NCBI RefSeq assembly: GCF_002878395.1 | Contig: NC_061114.1 | Coordinates: 141,614,422 to 141,678,421 of the forward strand | Origin: Capsicum annuum | Lineage: Eukaryota > Streptophyta > Magnoliopsida > Solanales > Solanaceae | Length of the DNA: 64,000 bases | Direction of reading: 5' to 3' | Part shown: in pieces, positions 12,749-23,042 of the stretch | Position numbering within the stretch: position 1 is the first letter of the stretch | Layout of the letters: the number at the start of each line of letters is the position of its first letter | Position numbers and translations under genes: made by a program | Notes under the pieces: model-generated | Database searches by the model: none | Told to the model about the DNA's origin: nothing | What the model saw: the letters and a program-made list of their open reading frames with translations, nothing else

Positions 12749-14187
12749 ATGGCTAATCTTACAAAAGCTTCTACTAATTAAAAGCCCTCCAATCTTGACC
12801 CTATCCTTCTCTCAGAGTCCTTTGAATAGGCTTCCTCTCACTCTATCCAGTCAACTATGTCCAACAAATGTACCGTCTCTAGTCTCTTGTTGTTCTCTAA
12901 CAAAATGAAATCCTTTCCTCTAGAGTTTCTCCCTCCGGAGGACATGCATAAATTCTAGTCTCTTATCCACAAAGAGATGTTTCTATCCTTTAAGAGTCTC
13001 CCTATTATTTCTAGATGAATCATCAACTTCTCCCTCTTAAAGGAGTCATATTTCAATATCAGTCACTTTCTCAAAGATCAAGACCTATCGATGATACTTT
13101 TCCAATATGGGTTGCATGTGTTTGAAGATCCAATCCATATATTTTTTTCTAATATCTGCCTTTCCTCTGATAGTGGGGAACTGAAAACTCTAGCCATTGG
13201 TACACGTATTATTCTAATTGACTTCCTATTTGAGAATGTGTTTGACATAAAATTCTCTGGAGTTGTCCCATTTATGAACAGAAGCTGGCATGAGAATTTT
13301 GTAGTAAGTTTTGATAAAGTGAAGAAGGCTATCTCAGACCTTGATACAAACAACTATGTTTTTGGTCTATTATCCCTTAGTTTCTGCAATAGGATTTTGG
13401 CACATATAATTGCAACAACTCTACTTCTCCAAAAATGGTCTCTCGGAAATGTGACTTGTAGAGATACATATGTCCTATACTACACGATTAGAAACTATAA
13501 GATTAACTGGAGTGTCTAGATTCGTGAACACATGGTGAAAAGTGCATCTGACTCCAATGCCTCAGAAAGCCTACCTTATGGTTTACCTATCACTCGGATT
13601 CTCATCTACAATGGAATTGACCTTTTAGCTTATCTACTGGTAGAATTCTTTGCCACTTATGATTCAAAAACCTTCACAAGCATGGGTTATGTCCTGATTG
13701 AGAAAGAATGGTGTAAAAAAGAGTCTATCAAGAACTGACCTTAGACATTTGGGGTAAGTAAAATAGTTCCTAAATCCATGTTTTATCAGATAAAGAGATC
13801 GACAAAATAAAAATAAGATTCACTGCCATCGAAGAAGGAATTGTCAGTATCAAGGAGTCAACTACCAAGCTGATGCAGTAGGGAAAATAAATAGGTATTG
13901 ACATAGGTAAAGTGAGACTCTCTCTTGATGGCTTCAAAAATAAAGGAGTATGATTGTTTAACAGGGTGTTTTCATAAGTTGAGTCCATCAAGGCAGAATC
14001 CTTTTTCACCTCAAATGAGCTTGCTATCTCAGTTCAAAATTCTTACTCAAATTTCACCAAGAGTGTTAAAAAATATTATGATCGGTTCTATTCTAACATG
14101 CACCATGCTTCTAATATTTTTTTGCCAAACATAACTGCATCACTAGTACTCTATGCTATTTTGGTTTTTTATTTTTATATTGTCTAG
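12749..14187 (+). pseudogene. Decayed envelope-like / 'plant transposon protein'-type ORF of copia element
   Basis: One reading frame runs from the ATG at 12749 to about 13735, with early nonsense codons and a TAG at 13517. Two long stop-free pieces lie at 13091-13516 and 13532-13735. A one-base-type frameshift near 13725-13740 moves it to another frame, which continues to a stop at 14185. The central part resembles proteins annotated in Solanaceae as 'putative plant transposon protein' (recognised from memory, needs an HMM search). The C-terminal part has a helical, charged segment at about 13790-14100 and a hydrophobic segment at 14128-14184 (LVLYAILVFYFYIV). Location between pol and the 3' LTR plus a terminal membrane segment suggest the envelope-like ORF known from SIRE elements. 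Function in plants is unproven, and this copy is dead. Confidence 0.6.
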
Positions 14188-14256
14188 TTCCGTGTTATTT
14201 TGTGGATGGGTATATTCTTTGTGTTATGCTTACTCTGTCTTTTTTTTTTATAATTC

Positions 14257-14269
14257 AAAAAGGGGGAGA
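14257..14269 (+). other. Upstream polypurine-tract-like site
   Basis: AAAAAGGGGGAGA lies about 310 bases before the 3' LTR. It resembles the proper tract at 14562 and may be a second priming site or a relic of a duplicated end. Confidence 0.5.
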
Positions 14270-14385
14270 AAATGTGCATTAATTAACTAGACAGGTAACA
14301 AAGGAAGAGCAAGCTATCATCATATCACAAAGCTATCATATCAAAGCTTACTACAATCATCAAGACAGATAAAACTAAATTAGCT

Positions 14386-14555
14386 AAATCATCATCACCA
14401 AGGCGGAAAGAAAGAGAGAGCTAAAATAGAAATCCTAATAGAGAAGTCAACTGATATTTAAGTTATGACCTAAATCACTATCACTAAGGTAGAAAGATAG
14501 GGGGAGCTAAAGCAACAATCCTAACAGAAAAGTCAACTAATATTTAAGTTTGTTA
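14386..14555 (+). repeat. 86-bp tandem duplication before the 3' LTR
   Basis: The block starting AAATCATCATCACCAAGG at 14386 recurs at 14472 as AAATCACTATCACTAAGG. Both copies contain a purine run, GAGCTAAA, AATCCTAA and AAGTCAACT in the same order. The period is 86 bases. Confidence 0.8.
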
Positions 14556-14561
14556 TTATAC

Positions 14562-14575
14562 AAAAAAGGGGAGAT
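14562..14575 (+). other. Polypurine tract of copia element
   Basis: AAAAAAGGGGAGAT abuts the 3' LTR start TATTAGCC, as expected for the plus-strand primer. Confidence 0.8.
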
Positions 14576-15568
14576 TATTAGCCTCCTCAGACAATGTTGT
14601 AATAATGACAAACTAAGTTTTAAATAATGACAAAATAATTAATGAATCTTTTACAGAATAAGGATACAAGATACTGGAAGATTGATGATGGTAAAAGAAT
14701 CAATGATCTATCAAAGATCTCCTAAGAAAAGAAGAACCAGTAATATCAAAAAGATCATAACACTCTCTAAGAAACAAAGGACATCCAATATCAAGAAGAT
14801 CATGGAACTTACATGGTAAGTTTAGAAATGAAAATCATATTCCCAATTTCATAAAAGACCGAATCAATCGAAAAATCAATCAGGATCTAAATGAAGGAAA
14901 GAAGGACACAATTTTCACATAGATATCCAAGACCAAAAGAAAAGAAACATCACTGACATATCTGATATGGATATGATCCAAAGATGTATGTGGACATATC
15001 TGACACAGACACATCAAACAGCTACATTCCTCAATCATGGAATCAATTCAATTCCTTGATTGAGAAGAAATTTCTTAGGTCTCCTTATAAAAAACAGCAG
15101 TCGAAGACTATAAAAGGAGAAGACCAAAGATAAACACTTATTTTGCAACTTTAAGAAGAAAATTCAAATTGTCTCATTCTTAGTCTTACAAAGCTTGGAA
15201 ATGTTAGTTTACAATTGTTATATAAAGAGTAGGATCGAGTCATCTTTGTAACATCAACTGAAGTTGTGTCATAAGATCTAAAGAGCAAAATAAGTCTTCA
15301 GAACTTATTTTCTATCATTGTAGTCAAATCAAACCTTTAATGATCTAATAGAAAATTAAAACCCAAGGGGACTGGACGTAGGCACTGGATTTATGTGTCG
15401 AACTAGGATAAATCTTTGAGTTGTTTACTTTATGATTTACTATATATGTGCTTGATTTTTTGAGTTTAATTTTGTTATGAAGTGTTTTGATCTGCAGGTA
15501 AGTCAACGGTGAGGAGTCAGTAGTCGACTGATAGAAGAAAATTTCTATTCACCCCCTCTTAAATTTTA
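14576..15568 (+). repeat. 3' LTR of copia element
   Basis: Aligns to 9254-10247 over its full length. The ends are TATTAGCC (from TG) and AAATTTTA (from CA). Substitutions are frequent, so the element is not recent. Confidence 0.88.
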
Positions 15569-16640
15569 TAGCTAGCCCTATGTATGAAAATTATATACCC
15601 GACAAGTAAGAAGGATGATTACAATGAATATGGTTATGATAATGAAGAATATGGTATTTTGGTTTCTGTTTCATTCATCCTTGCATGTGCATTGTGTATC
15701 ACCAGTATGTGCTTATATCTATCACCCCATATGACGGAGTTGCATAGGTATGGGTCATGACTACGACTTGTGGTGTATTGTGTGTTGGTTGAACCTTCTG
15801 ATACTGGAGCGGTGGGGTCATGTGATGGGATCAACTAGGTATTTGGTTGTTCATACTAGTTGGTTACTCACATTGTTATCAACATTTTTATTATCATTGT
15901 TATAGCTAGTTTATGGATAGTTTATGATAAATTGGTCATTGATTCGGTATCAATATTTGAGGTATGATTTAGGCCTCTTCTATCTTATGATTATATTACT
16001 ATGCATGTCCATCTGATGATTTTATATATGGACTAGAATCCTGAGTATTCTAGCACTAGCTCCTCCTATGGTTAAGAGGTATAAAATAGCTAGTCTGGTG
16101 ATTTAGGTTGAACTTCTAGTAGACCTTATTATATATATGTGTGTGTGTGTAATATAGTGCATTCTTATTAATTCTTTAGCCTTATTATGTTAGTCTCTTA
16201 GACATGAATATGATAGTTTATATTTATTATCTCATAAGTTGTCTCATACGACACTTCTGCAGCCTACAGATTATAGTACAGGTCATCGCCATTGATGTGT
16301 ACGTCGTGTGGAGAAGCCATGGTTTAGAGACTTAAAGGGAGCTCCTAATGTCCAGAGTATTACTTATTTTCCTCTTATATACTAGACTAGTCTCTATGTT
16401 GTATTCAGAGATAATTTGTATCAGTATAATCATTTATCTTCACTTTGGGTTCTTGTTATGTAGAAGTCCTTGTACTGATGCCACCAGTTTTTGGGACTGT
16501 TTTATGTAATTGATCTCTTATTTCACCATTTCCCTATCCTTACCTTTATCTAGTTAGGTAGTCCTTTCTAGCCATTCCAGACTACTAGTTTGGCTTGCCT
16601 ACTGGTAAGTTATAGTGGGCACCATCATGACCTGAGAAAT
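15569..16640 (+). repeat. LTR remnant B, right part
   Basis: Continuation of 8074-9253 after the copia insertion. A further 40-bp-type unit sits at about 15598, and the LTR-end-like phrase GGGCACCATCATGACC is at 16618-16633. No internal region follows, so this is a solo or truncated LTR. No coding potential. Confidence 0.5.
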
Positions 16641-16648
16641 TGGATTGT

Positions 16649-16649
16649 A

Positions 16650-16680
<31 letters not shown>

Positions 16681-16715
16681 TATATATGTTTATATATATC
16701 TATACACACATACAC
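16649..16715. repeat. TA/CA microsatellite
   Basis: A compound dinucleotide run (TA)n(CA)n followed by interrupted TA and CA stretches. It sits at the boundary between LTR remnant B and the opposite-facing LTR C. Confidence 0.95.
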
Positions 16716-19557
16716 TCCTATGTAGGACTCAACTTAGAGATAATAACCCGAGGGAACTAATCTTACCTCGTAAGGATGTAAATATGAGATAATATAACAA
16801 TAACATATCTTACAATAAGAAAGAAGAGGAATCAGAAATACCAACAATATCAGGTACCAATCCATTATAATCCTACCACGAACTAACCATAATAATCAAT
16901 AATAAATTAACTAGCTACTTCAGACAAACAATAATCTAATTGATCCCTCATAAGCTTGAAAGGTCCAATCAACCACTCAAAAGAACAATCATAGAATATT
17001 CCTATAACCTCCCCCCCTTTCATAAGGCTGGTAGATATAAGCACCAAATAATTTTATTAGTGATAGGCAATGCATATAAATGAAGGGATGCAACATAAAC
17101 TAATAGTACAACATGTCTATGAATCCTCCCGTACCATAAGCACTGAACTCAAACTGGTTCCTTCATATAATAAGTACTCTATCAATGCCGAAGTTGAAAA
17201 AAATTAGTATCATAGATGTCTGACTCGAATAGAAAACAGTATCATAAATGGCCGACTTAAACCAAAGATAGTATATAAATGACAGACTCGAATCGAAAAT
17301 AGTATCAAAAATGCTAAAGTCAAATAAAAAATAGTATCATAAATGTCGAACATGAATTGAAAAAAGTATCATAATTTAAGAACCATAGTTTGGGATCAAC
17401 TCCGAGACTAAAACACATAATAGCATAGAAAGGGTTGGAATCTCTCTCGGCCGAAGAAAATAGTAGCAGTAAAAGAGTGGATAAACCATGAATCAAAATC
17501 AATTTTGATATAATTTTCAAAACACCATCTTTAGTTTCAAAAGCTCGTAATTCATTAAATAAGGTTGTAAAATTTCCATTATAAAAAAATCATTTTAAAA
17601 CTGAAAAGTGGGAATAAATTCCTTTCAAAAAATAATAGTAAAATAATTATTTTAGTTGGAATCGGACCACTAAGTAAGCATGAATGAGCTTAAGAGTATG
17701 CATGTCATCACCAGTATCAAAATAATATAATAATAAGTGCCTAAGCATACATAAACTAGAATCACACCCTTTAAAAGGGTAGAATACTCAAATGCAGTCT
17801 AACTGGTATCATAACCACGACCTCGGGTCCAACAACATTTAACTAGCATAATAATAACAACTATAATTCGTGAAACTATTGTCCAAGTCACTAAGTTCAA
17901 CAATGAATCGTATACAAAAGGGTTCTTATTATTATTTTAAGTTTAAGATTCTTATATCAAAGGTAATGGGATTTTAAGGCGATGGCAAATAGTTTATACT
18001 AACGTTCGGGCCAGATTTCTATCTCAAGTCCCTTAAATATGCTAAGGCCTGATATACTAATCATAATCTTATCCTAAAATCCTTACCTAACATATAATCT
18101 ATACTATACACAATCTCATAGAGAAAAGTAGATCAAAGCCTACCTCGATGTCGAACCATAAATCTTAAATCATCCACAAATCGCTCGTTATTTCTCCACA
18201 ATCCCAAAAATAATGTCGCACCATCAAAATAATCATCTACGCATTAATAGGAGTAAAATGACACTCATATTTCTATATAAACTCCAGGCCAAAATTATGT
18301 CAATAATGGTCTTGTGGGGTCCTCTAATGAAATCCAAATTAAATTCTTCACAAGGTCCCTCGAAGGATAAGGAATGCATGCTCAAAATCTGAGCTCAAAT
18401 GTAGCTCAAATCGAGGCCCAAATTATCCCACAAGTTAAAAATTTCAAAAATAATTTTTAGGAATTTACAAGGAAAAGAGAGAAACGTGGTGGGTAAAATA
18501 ATGAAAAATGATCAAGAGGTGTTCAATTATCTTACCTTAACCTCAATGGATGATTTTCGACAATTTTTCACGCTCCAATCTTTAATAATGGAGGAAAAAT
18601 AATTTTTGCTCAAAATTTTAGTCAGAAATTATGAAAAGTAAAAAGGGTATTCTTGTAAAATGAGAAATATAAAGTTATAATAGCATAGACAATGATTATA
18701 CGAGAAAAAAGCATCAAAAATTGTCAAAATCGGAGCTTCCTAACTCTCAAAATGTCAAAAATAAGAAATGAATTCTGTTTGGGTCTTATAATCGATCATG
18801 GCCACTAAAGTAGTCTGATGAGAGGGTAAGAATACCGCTAAAGTGGTCAAATGATCGCTTTAGCGGTTGGTCAAATGGTCAACGGGCACTAAAGTAGCCA
18901 CACTAGCACCAATAACCTTTAAAGCTTATTTTTTACCCACGGAACTCATTTGCAAACCTATGAACATGAACATATAGTGTAAATTTATTATTAAATGCGT
19001 TCTGAATCCGATGAAATCATAGAATTTTGGGAAATAGCTCATTTACAATAAATTAACCCTTGGGACCCCTTTTAGGCAATTTTAACTAATTTTTATCTAA
19101 ACACTTAAAATTAAATATAAAGGCTCGGGGCCCAAACTAACTATGCTACTAATCTAAAATTAACACTTTAGAAAAAAATTTATTCGAGGTCATTTTGATC
19201 AAAAGTGAGTCCCAAACCCAAAAGGTTATTTTAATCAAAATTCACCCAATAGCCCAAAATGAGTCCGGAAGCCTTGAGACCCGAACCAAGGATTCCCTTG
19301 ACCTAAAATCAATGTTTAAAAGCTAACAAAGTTGTCAAATTTCTCATACAAGGTTGTTTACAATAATGTTTGGTCAGAAACCCATTCCTTAACAATAATA
19401 GTTCTGAAATGAGAAAATAAGCCTAAATTCCAAAGAAAATATCTGATAATTGAATTGACAGTTCCGACAAGTCATAAATAACCTGTAGCTACTGTGAGAA
19501 GGCTCGAAATATCAAAAATGCTCAAAAATCAAGGAAATAAACTGACGGATCATTACA
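16716..19557 (-). repeat. LTR remnant C-like, minus strand, related to remnant B
   Basis: The right end reads, on the minus strand, TGTAATGATCCGTCAG, a typical LTR start. 17700-17960 is the reverse-complement relative of 8290-8450. At 18780-18900 there is a block of repeated CTAAAGTGG/CTTTAGCGG phrases. No gag, pol or primer site was found at either side. The left boundary is uncertain because 16716-17040 has no clear match. The faint ORF at 17320-17520 is chance. Confidence 0.5.
17206..17370 (-). repeat. 32-bp tandem repeat inside the minus-strand LTR
   Basis: The plus-strand anchor AGTATCATAAATG (variable) recurs at 17206, 17238, 17270, 17301, 17333 and 17365, that is, steps of 32, 32, 31, 32 and 32. 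It lies on the same side of the shared LTR block as the 40-bp array does in remnant B. Confidence 0.85.
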
Positions 19558-19585
19558 CAAGGTCATTTAATTTTCATGAACTTCT

Positions 19586-20326
19586 TACTACAACAAAAGG
19601 AATCTAGAACAACGAAAACTCTATGAATTTAGAAATCAGGGATATTGACTAGTAATAGCTACAAAATTTTGAATTGTATAGTTATTTACAAATTTCTAAA
19701 ATTTCTTTGCCATGAAAATTAAACTGACAAAGCTATTTTCATATTTTTGCTATAATTACTAGCACTTGTGACAATAATTACCTAGATAACTATAACTTTA
19801 TTGCTACAGTAAAATTTTGTAGCTAATCATAAGTTTTTATCACGCAATATAAGTTATTGTAGCAATAGTAACCTTTTGGTCATAATAAAATATTCTAGCT
19901 TAATAAATCTTTTAGCTTCAAGTCAGAAAAAATTGGGACAATAGTTAAATGATATAGCCATATTTTTTTGCTATAACATAGTTTCATAGCTAATTATTAA
20001 TTTTGTCAAGAATTGAAACTTATTGTAGTAATAGTAACCTTTTAGCCCTAATAAATTATTTGAAATTAAATATTATGAATAAATAAATATTTTTGCTTCA
20101 AGTTACAAAAACTTAGTGTAATAAGTTAAATGATATAGCCATAGAGTTTTTACTACAATAAAATTCCTTAGCTAATTATTAATTGTTGTAATGTGTTGAC
20201 ACTTGTTGTAGCAACATTGACCATTTAACAATAAAAAAGGTTATTTATAATAAATTATTATAGCTTATAAATATTTTGGATTTGAGTCCCAAAAAACCAT
20301 GGAAATAGTTGGTTTAATAATAGTGA
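19586..20326 (+). mobile_element. Possible CACTA (En/Spm-like) end with subterminal tandem repeats
   Basis: TACTACAACAAAAGG at 19586 resembles the CACTACAA terminus of plant CACTA elements with the first base changed. Behind it, copies of TAGCTA, GCTATAA and TTGTAGCAA recur in both directions. They are organised in three diverged tandem units: the phrase TTGTAG(C/T)AA(T/C) followed by AGTAACC or ATTGACC starts at 19857, 20023 and 20206 (spacing 166 and 183). The partner end may be the similar block at 42729-43300, after later insertions, but this is a guess. No transposase ORF was seen. Confidence 0.4.
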
Positions 20327-20328
20327 TA

Positions 20329-20610
20329 CCCTCGCCGTTCCTAAATAAGTGGTATTTTTAATTTGGACAAACCCTTCAATAAAACTATTTATTCCTAGAA
20401 AACAAAGATATTTTTATTAACTTATCCTTGATAAGAGTGTAAGTTTTTAATAATTAGTTAGCTATGTAAAAAAATATTATGTAAAAAAGAGTATATTGAA
20501 AGAATTTCATTAATGTCTGCTTGATTATCGAAAATACAACGTATTAAGAACAAAAAATAGAATATTAAAACAACTTATTTGGAAAGAGGGGCGGGGGGGG
20601 GGGGGGGGGG
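20329..20610. mobile_element. Stowaway-like MITE (Tc1/mariner type)
   Basis: The left end CCCTCGCCGTTCCTAAATAA pairs with the right end, whose reverse complement reads CCCCTCTTTCCAAATAA after a long C run. These match the CTCCCTCCGT-type ends of Stowaway elements. TA dinucleotides flank both sides (20327-20328 and 20611-20612). It is about 280 bp with no coding capacity. The right end carries an expanded G tract. Confidence 0.65.
20593..20610 (+). repeat. 18-base G homopolymer
   Basis: GGGG, one C, then 18 consecutive G in an otherwise AT-rich region, exactly at the right end of the Stowaway-like MITE. Confidence 0.97.
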
Positions 20611-20612
20611 TA

Positions 20613-21879
20613 AAGATTTGGCCACAAGTTTAGTATTATTATAAAAATTTGTAGTTAGCAATTAATTTTCACGGGCTAAAATTTGTTATTACAATACTAA
20701 TTTAGTGTAATTAGAGGTGATAATCATTTCATTTAATTCAATAATACTTGTCTACTTATGAATTTTAAATATAATTTTAATAAATAATGAATTCTAATTA
20801 ATTTTGATTAACTAATTATGTTGAACTTAAAAATAATTTCACCCTGTCTTACTAAAGCTTAATTCCAATTATGTGCTTCTTAAATTGTTATTTGAATCAA
20901 ACTTAGTTTAAAAAAATAATATTTTCATCACTCTGATGTGATTGAAGGTATTAATTAGCTGATTTAATTGAATTTTATAGCTTGTACGTCTTAAATATAA
21001 CTTAAATAAATATCTGGTTATGTTTATTTCAATAAATTAATCATGCCATTATTTAGAAAATATTCATACTATTCAAACTTCATCCAAACCAAATATATTT
21101 TTTTACAATTATTATTTTATTTGAATATGATGTATTGCAATAATTCTTTTAAAAATTGAATGTAATTAGAGGTGCTCATCTTTCAATGATTCAAGTTTGT
21201 ATGATCTTACTTCTATGTTATATAATTTAAATAAATAGGTGTATCTCTCTCTATATATATAACCTCAAAATTATTTATTATCTTTATAAACACATCAAGT
21301 TAATGTTTTATGTTATTGCAGCATATTATTTTGAATGTTATTTTTACTTTTTTAAAAAAAAATAAAAGTTATATACAATCAATTTCTTTTGAAAGTTGTA
21401 AAGAAATTTGTGTAAACTTTATACTTTATTGTTTTAAAATAAGTGCATATTTTTTATATTTAAGAACTTATTTTCTAAAAAACATCATAAAAACTTCAAC
21501 AATTGCAGATATATTATGTATAAGTATATTTGAATTCACATGACGTACAAAGGTTATTAAGGAATAATAATATTTACAAATGTTAAATGAAGTTTTTTGG
21601 TGATATTAAATTTTACTTATTTACTTTGTTTTATTTTTAAAAAAATTAATTTGAATTATAATACCTTTACAGTATCTATCCCTATCGCTATAATTTTTCT
21701 TACATATTATCAAAATGAGTTTTTTAATTTAATATTTAGCTTTTATTAAATAATATCGTATTTTATAAAATATGTAATATGAGTTAGTCTAGGATATGAA
21801 TATAGATAAGTCAATTGTTTCGTCAATATAATTGATACACATACACTAATAAAGAAAGGGATATTGAAAACTTAAGTTT
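20613..21879. other. AT-rich tract, no gene recognised
   Basis: Very AT-rich DNA with no convincing coding region on either strand. The phrase TGTAATTAGAGGTG occurs twice (about 20707 and 21160), hinting at another old tandem duplication of about 450 bp. The ORF at 21310-21543 is low-complexity. Confidence 0.6.
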
Positions 21880-22830
21880 TTTTTTTCTCTTTCAAATTTT
21901 CTATTGTTGAAAGTTTTATTTCATTTTTGTATATTCTATTCTAAACTTGACTTTTTAAGCCATAGAATTTATATTTTTTATTTATTTTTAATTCAAACTA
22001 AAAACTTCAAAATTCATATTCCTATTTAAATCCAAATTGAAATAATCAGATATTGTGGAAGATGATTCCATAATAATGGGACACTTTAATTTGAATTTGA
22101 ATTTATAATGTTGATATAAACTTAGTTGAATTATAAAAAAAAATCTATCATGAAATAATCTTTAAACTTGAATTTTTTTTGTGATGAAACTTGCCATCAC
22201 AATATTCTTTTGTTTCTCTTCTTATATATGAATTAGATAGATTTTGTAATATTACCAGTTTAAATTTGTTTGTTTTTTCTATTTTAAGCTTGGAATTTTA
22301 ATTCACATACTCATTTTAAATTTATATAATTTTAATATTTTCCATTAAGACCAAAAAATCATAATATAAAATTTATATTCTTGTTTAAATTTAAATTGAA
22401 ATGATCGAATGTTGTGAAAGTATGAAACCACCATAATAGAATATTTTACCTTGAATTTGAATTTATTTGGTTACTACAAAAAGAAATTGAACTGAAATTT
22501 TATTTTTGAAATTTTATCTTAAAATAATCTTCATACTTGAATACTATGTTATTGACATTCGTAGTTACAAATATTTTTTTGCTTCTCCAATTCTATGTAA
22601 ACGTGTTAGATATATTTTCCTATATCGACAATTTTATTTTATTTTAAACTTGACATTCTAATCTGTATTAATCATTTTAAATTTATATACAAACCACAAA
22701 AACAACATATCCAAGATAGTCACAAAGTGGTGTTTGGAGAGAAAGTAAAGTATACACATATCTTATTCCTACTTCAGTAGTAGAAAAATTATTTTAAATT
22801 CATATATTTTTTGTATTTATAATTCAAACT
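21880..22830. repeat. Tandem repeat of about 350 bp, nearly three copies
   Basis: The landmark CTAAACTTGA or its variants occurs at 21941, 22284 and 22644 (steps of 343 and 360). The landmark AAATTGAAAT(A/G)ATC occurs at 22034 and 22393 (step 359). Other shared phrases keep the same order. The third copy is interrupted by a SINE tail at 22691-22787. Non-coding. Confidence 0.7.
22691..22787 (-). mobile_element. Au-like SINE 3' tail fragment
   Basis: Reads AACAACATATCC, then AAGTGGTGTTTGGAGAGAAAG, then a CCTTACC-like end, a degraded version of the 43671-43790 SINE tail (AACAACATACCC, AAGTGGGGTCTGAGAAGG). The orientation is minus because the (TTG)n tail is on the left. The 5' half is missing. 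Confidence 0.55.
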
Positions 22831-23042
22831 AAAATTGTAATAAAAAATAATTATCACTTTAAGTATACATTATTACATCAGGAATTTATTGAAACAGGAG
22901 AGTACACAAAAAAACTAACAATGTCATGGCCAAAAAATTGAAAAGAAATGATATATTTAGAATAATGTTTGTTTTTACATAAATAATTGACTTTCTTTAT
23001 AAAGATAAAATAAAGCATATATTTTCATCAGATGGAAGAAAT

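Larger units (their letters stand above)
9254..15568 (+). mobile_element. SIRE-like Ty1/copia element lacking most of pol
   Basis: Two direct LTRs of 994 and 993 bp flank a 4.3-kb internal region. Inside are a tRNA-iMet-like primer binding site, a gag with a CCHC knuckle, the first residues of a copia protease, then no RT, RNase H or integrase, and finally a decayed envelope-like ORF and polypurine tracts. The combination of gag type, LTR length and an ORF between pol and the 3' LTR fits the SIRE/Maximus lineage. That is inference. A clear 5-bp TSD was not found (CGTTT left, TAGCT right), so post-insertion change at an end is possible. Confidence 0.75.

Noticed and set aside
13078..13353. 91-codon minus-strand ORF
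   Set aside because: Antisense shadow of the envelope-like frame on the plus strand.
9249..15573. A 5-bp target-site duplication for the copia element
   Set aside because: The bases beside the LTRs (CGTTT and TAGCT) do not match, so no TSD is claimed.
20593..20610. G run as telomere-like repeat
   Set aside because: It is a pure homopolymer at a MITE end, not a TTTAGGG-type repeat.
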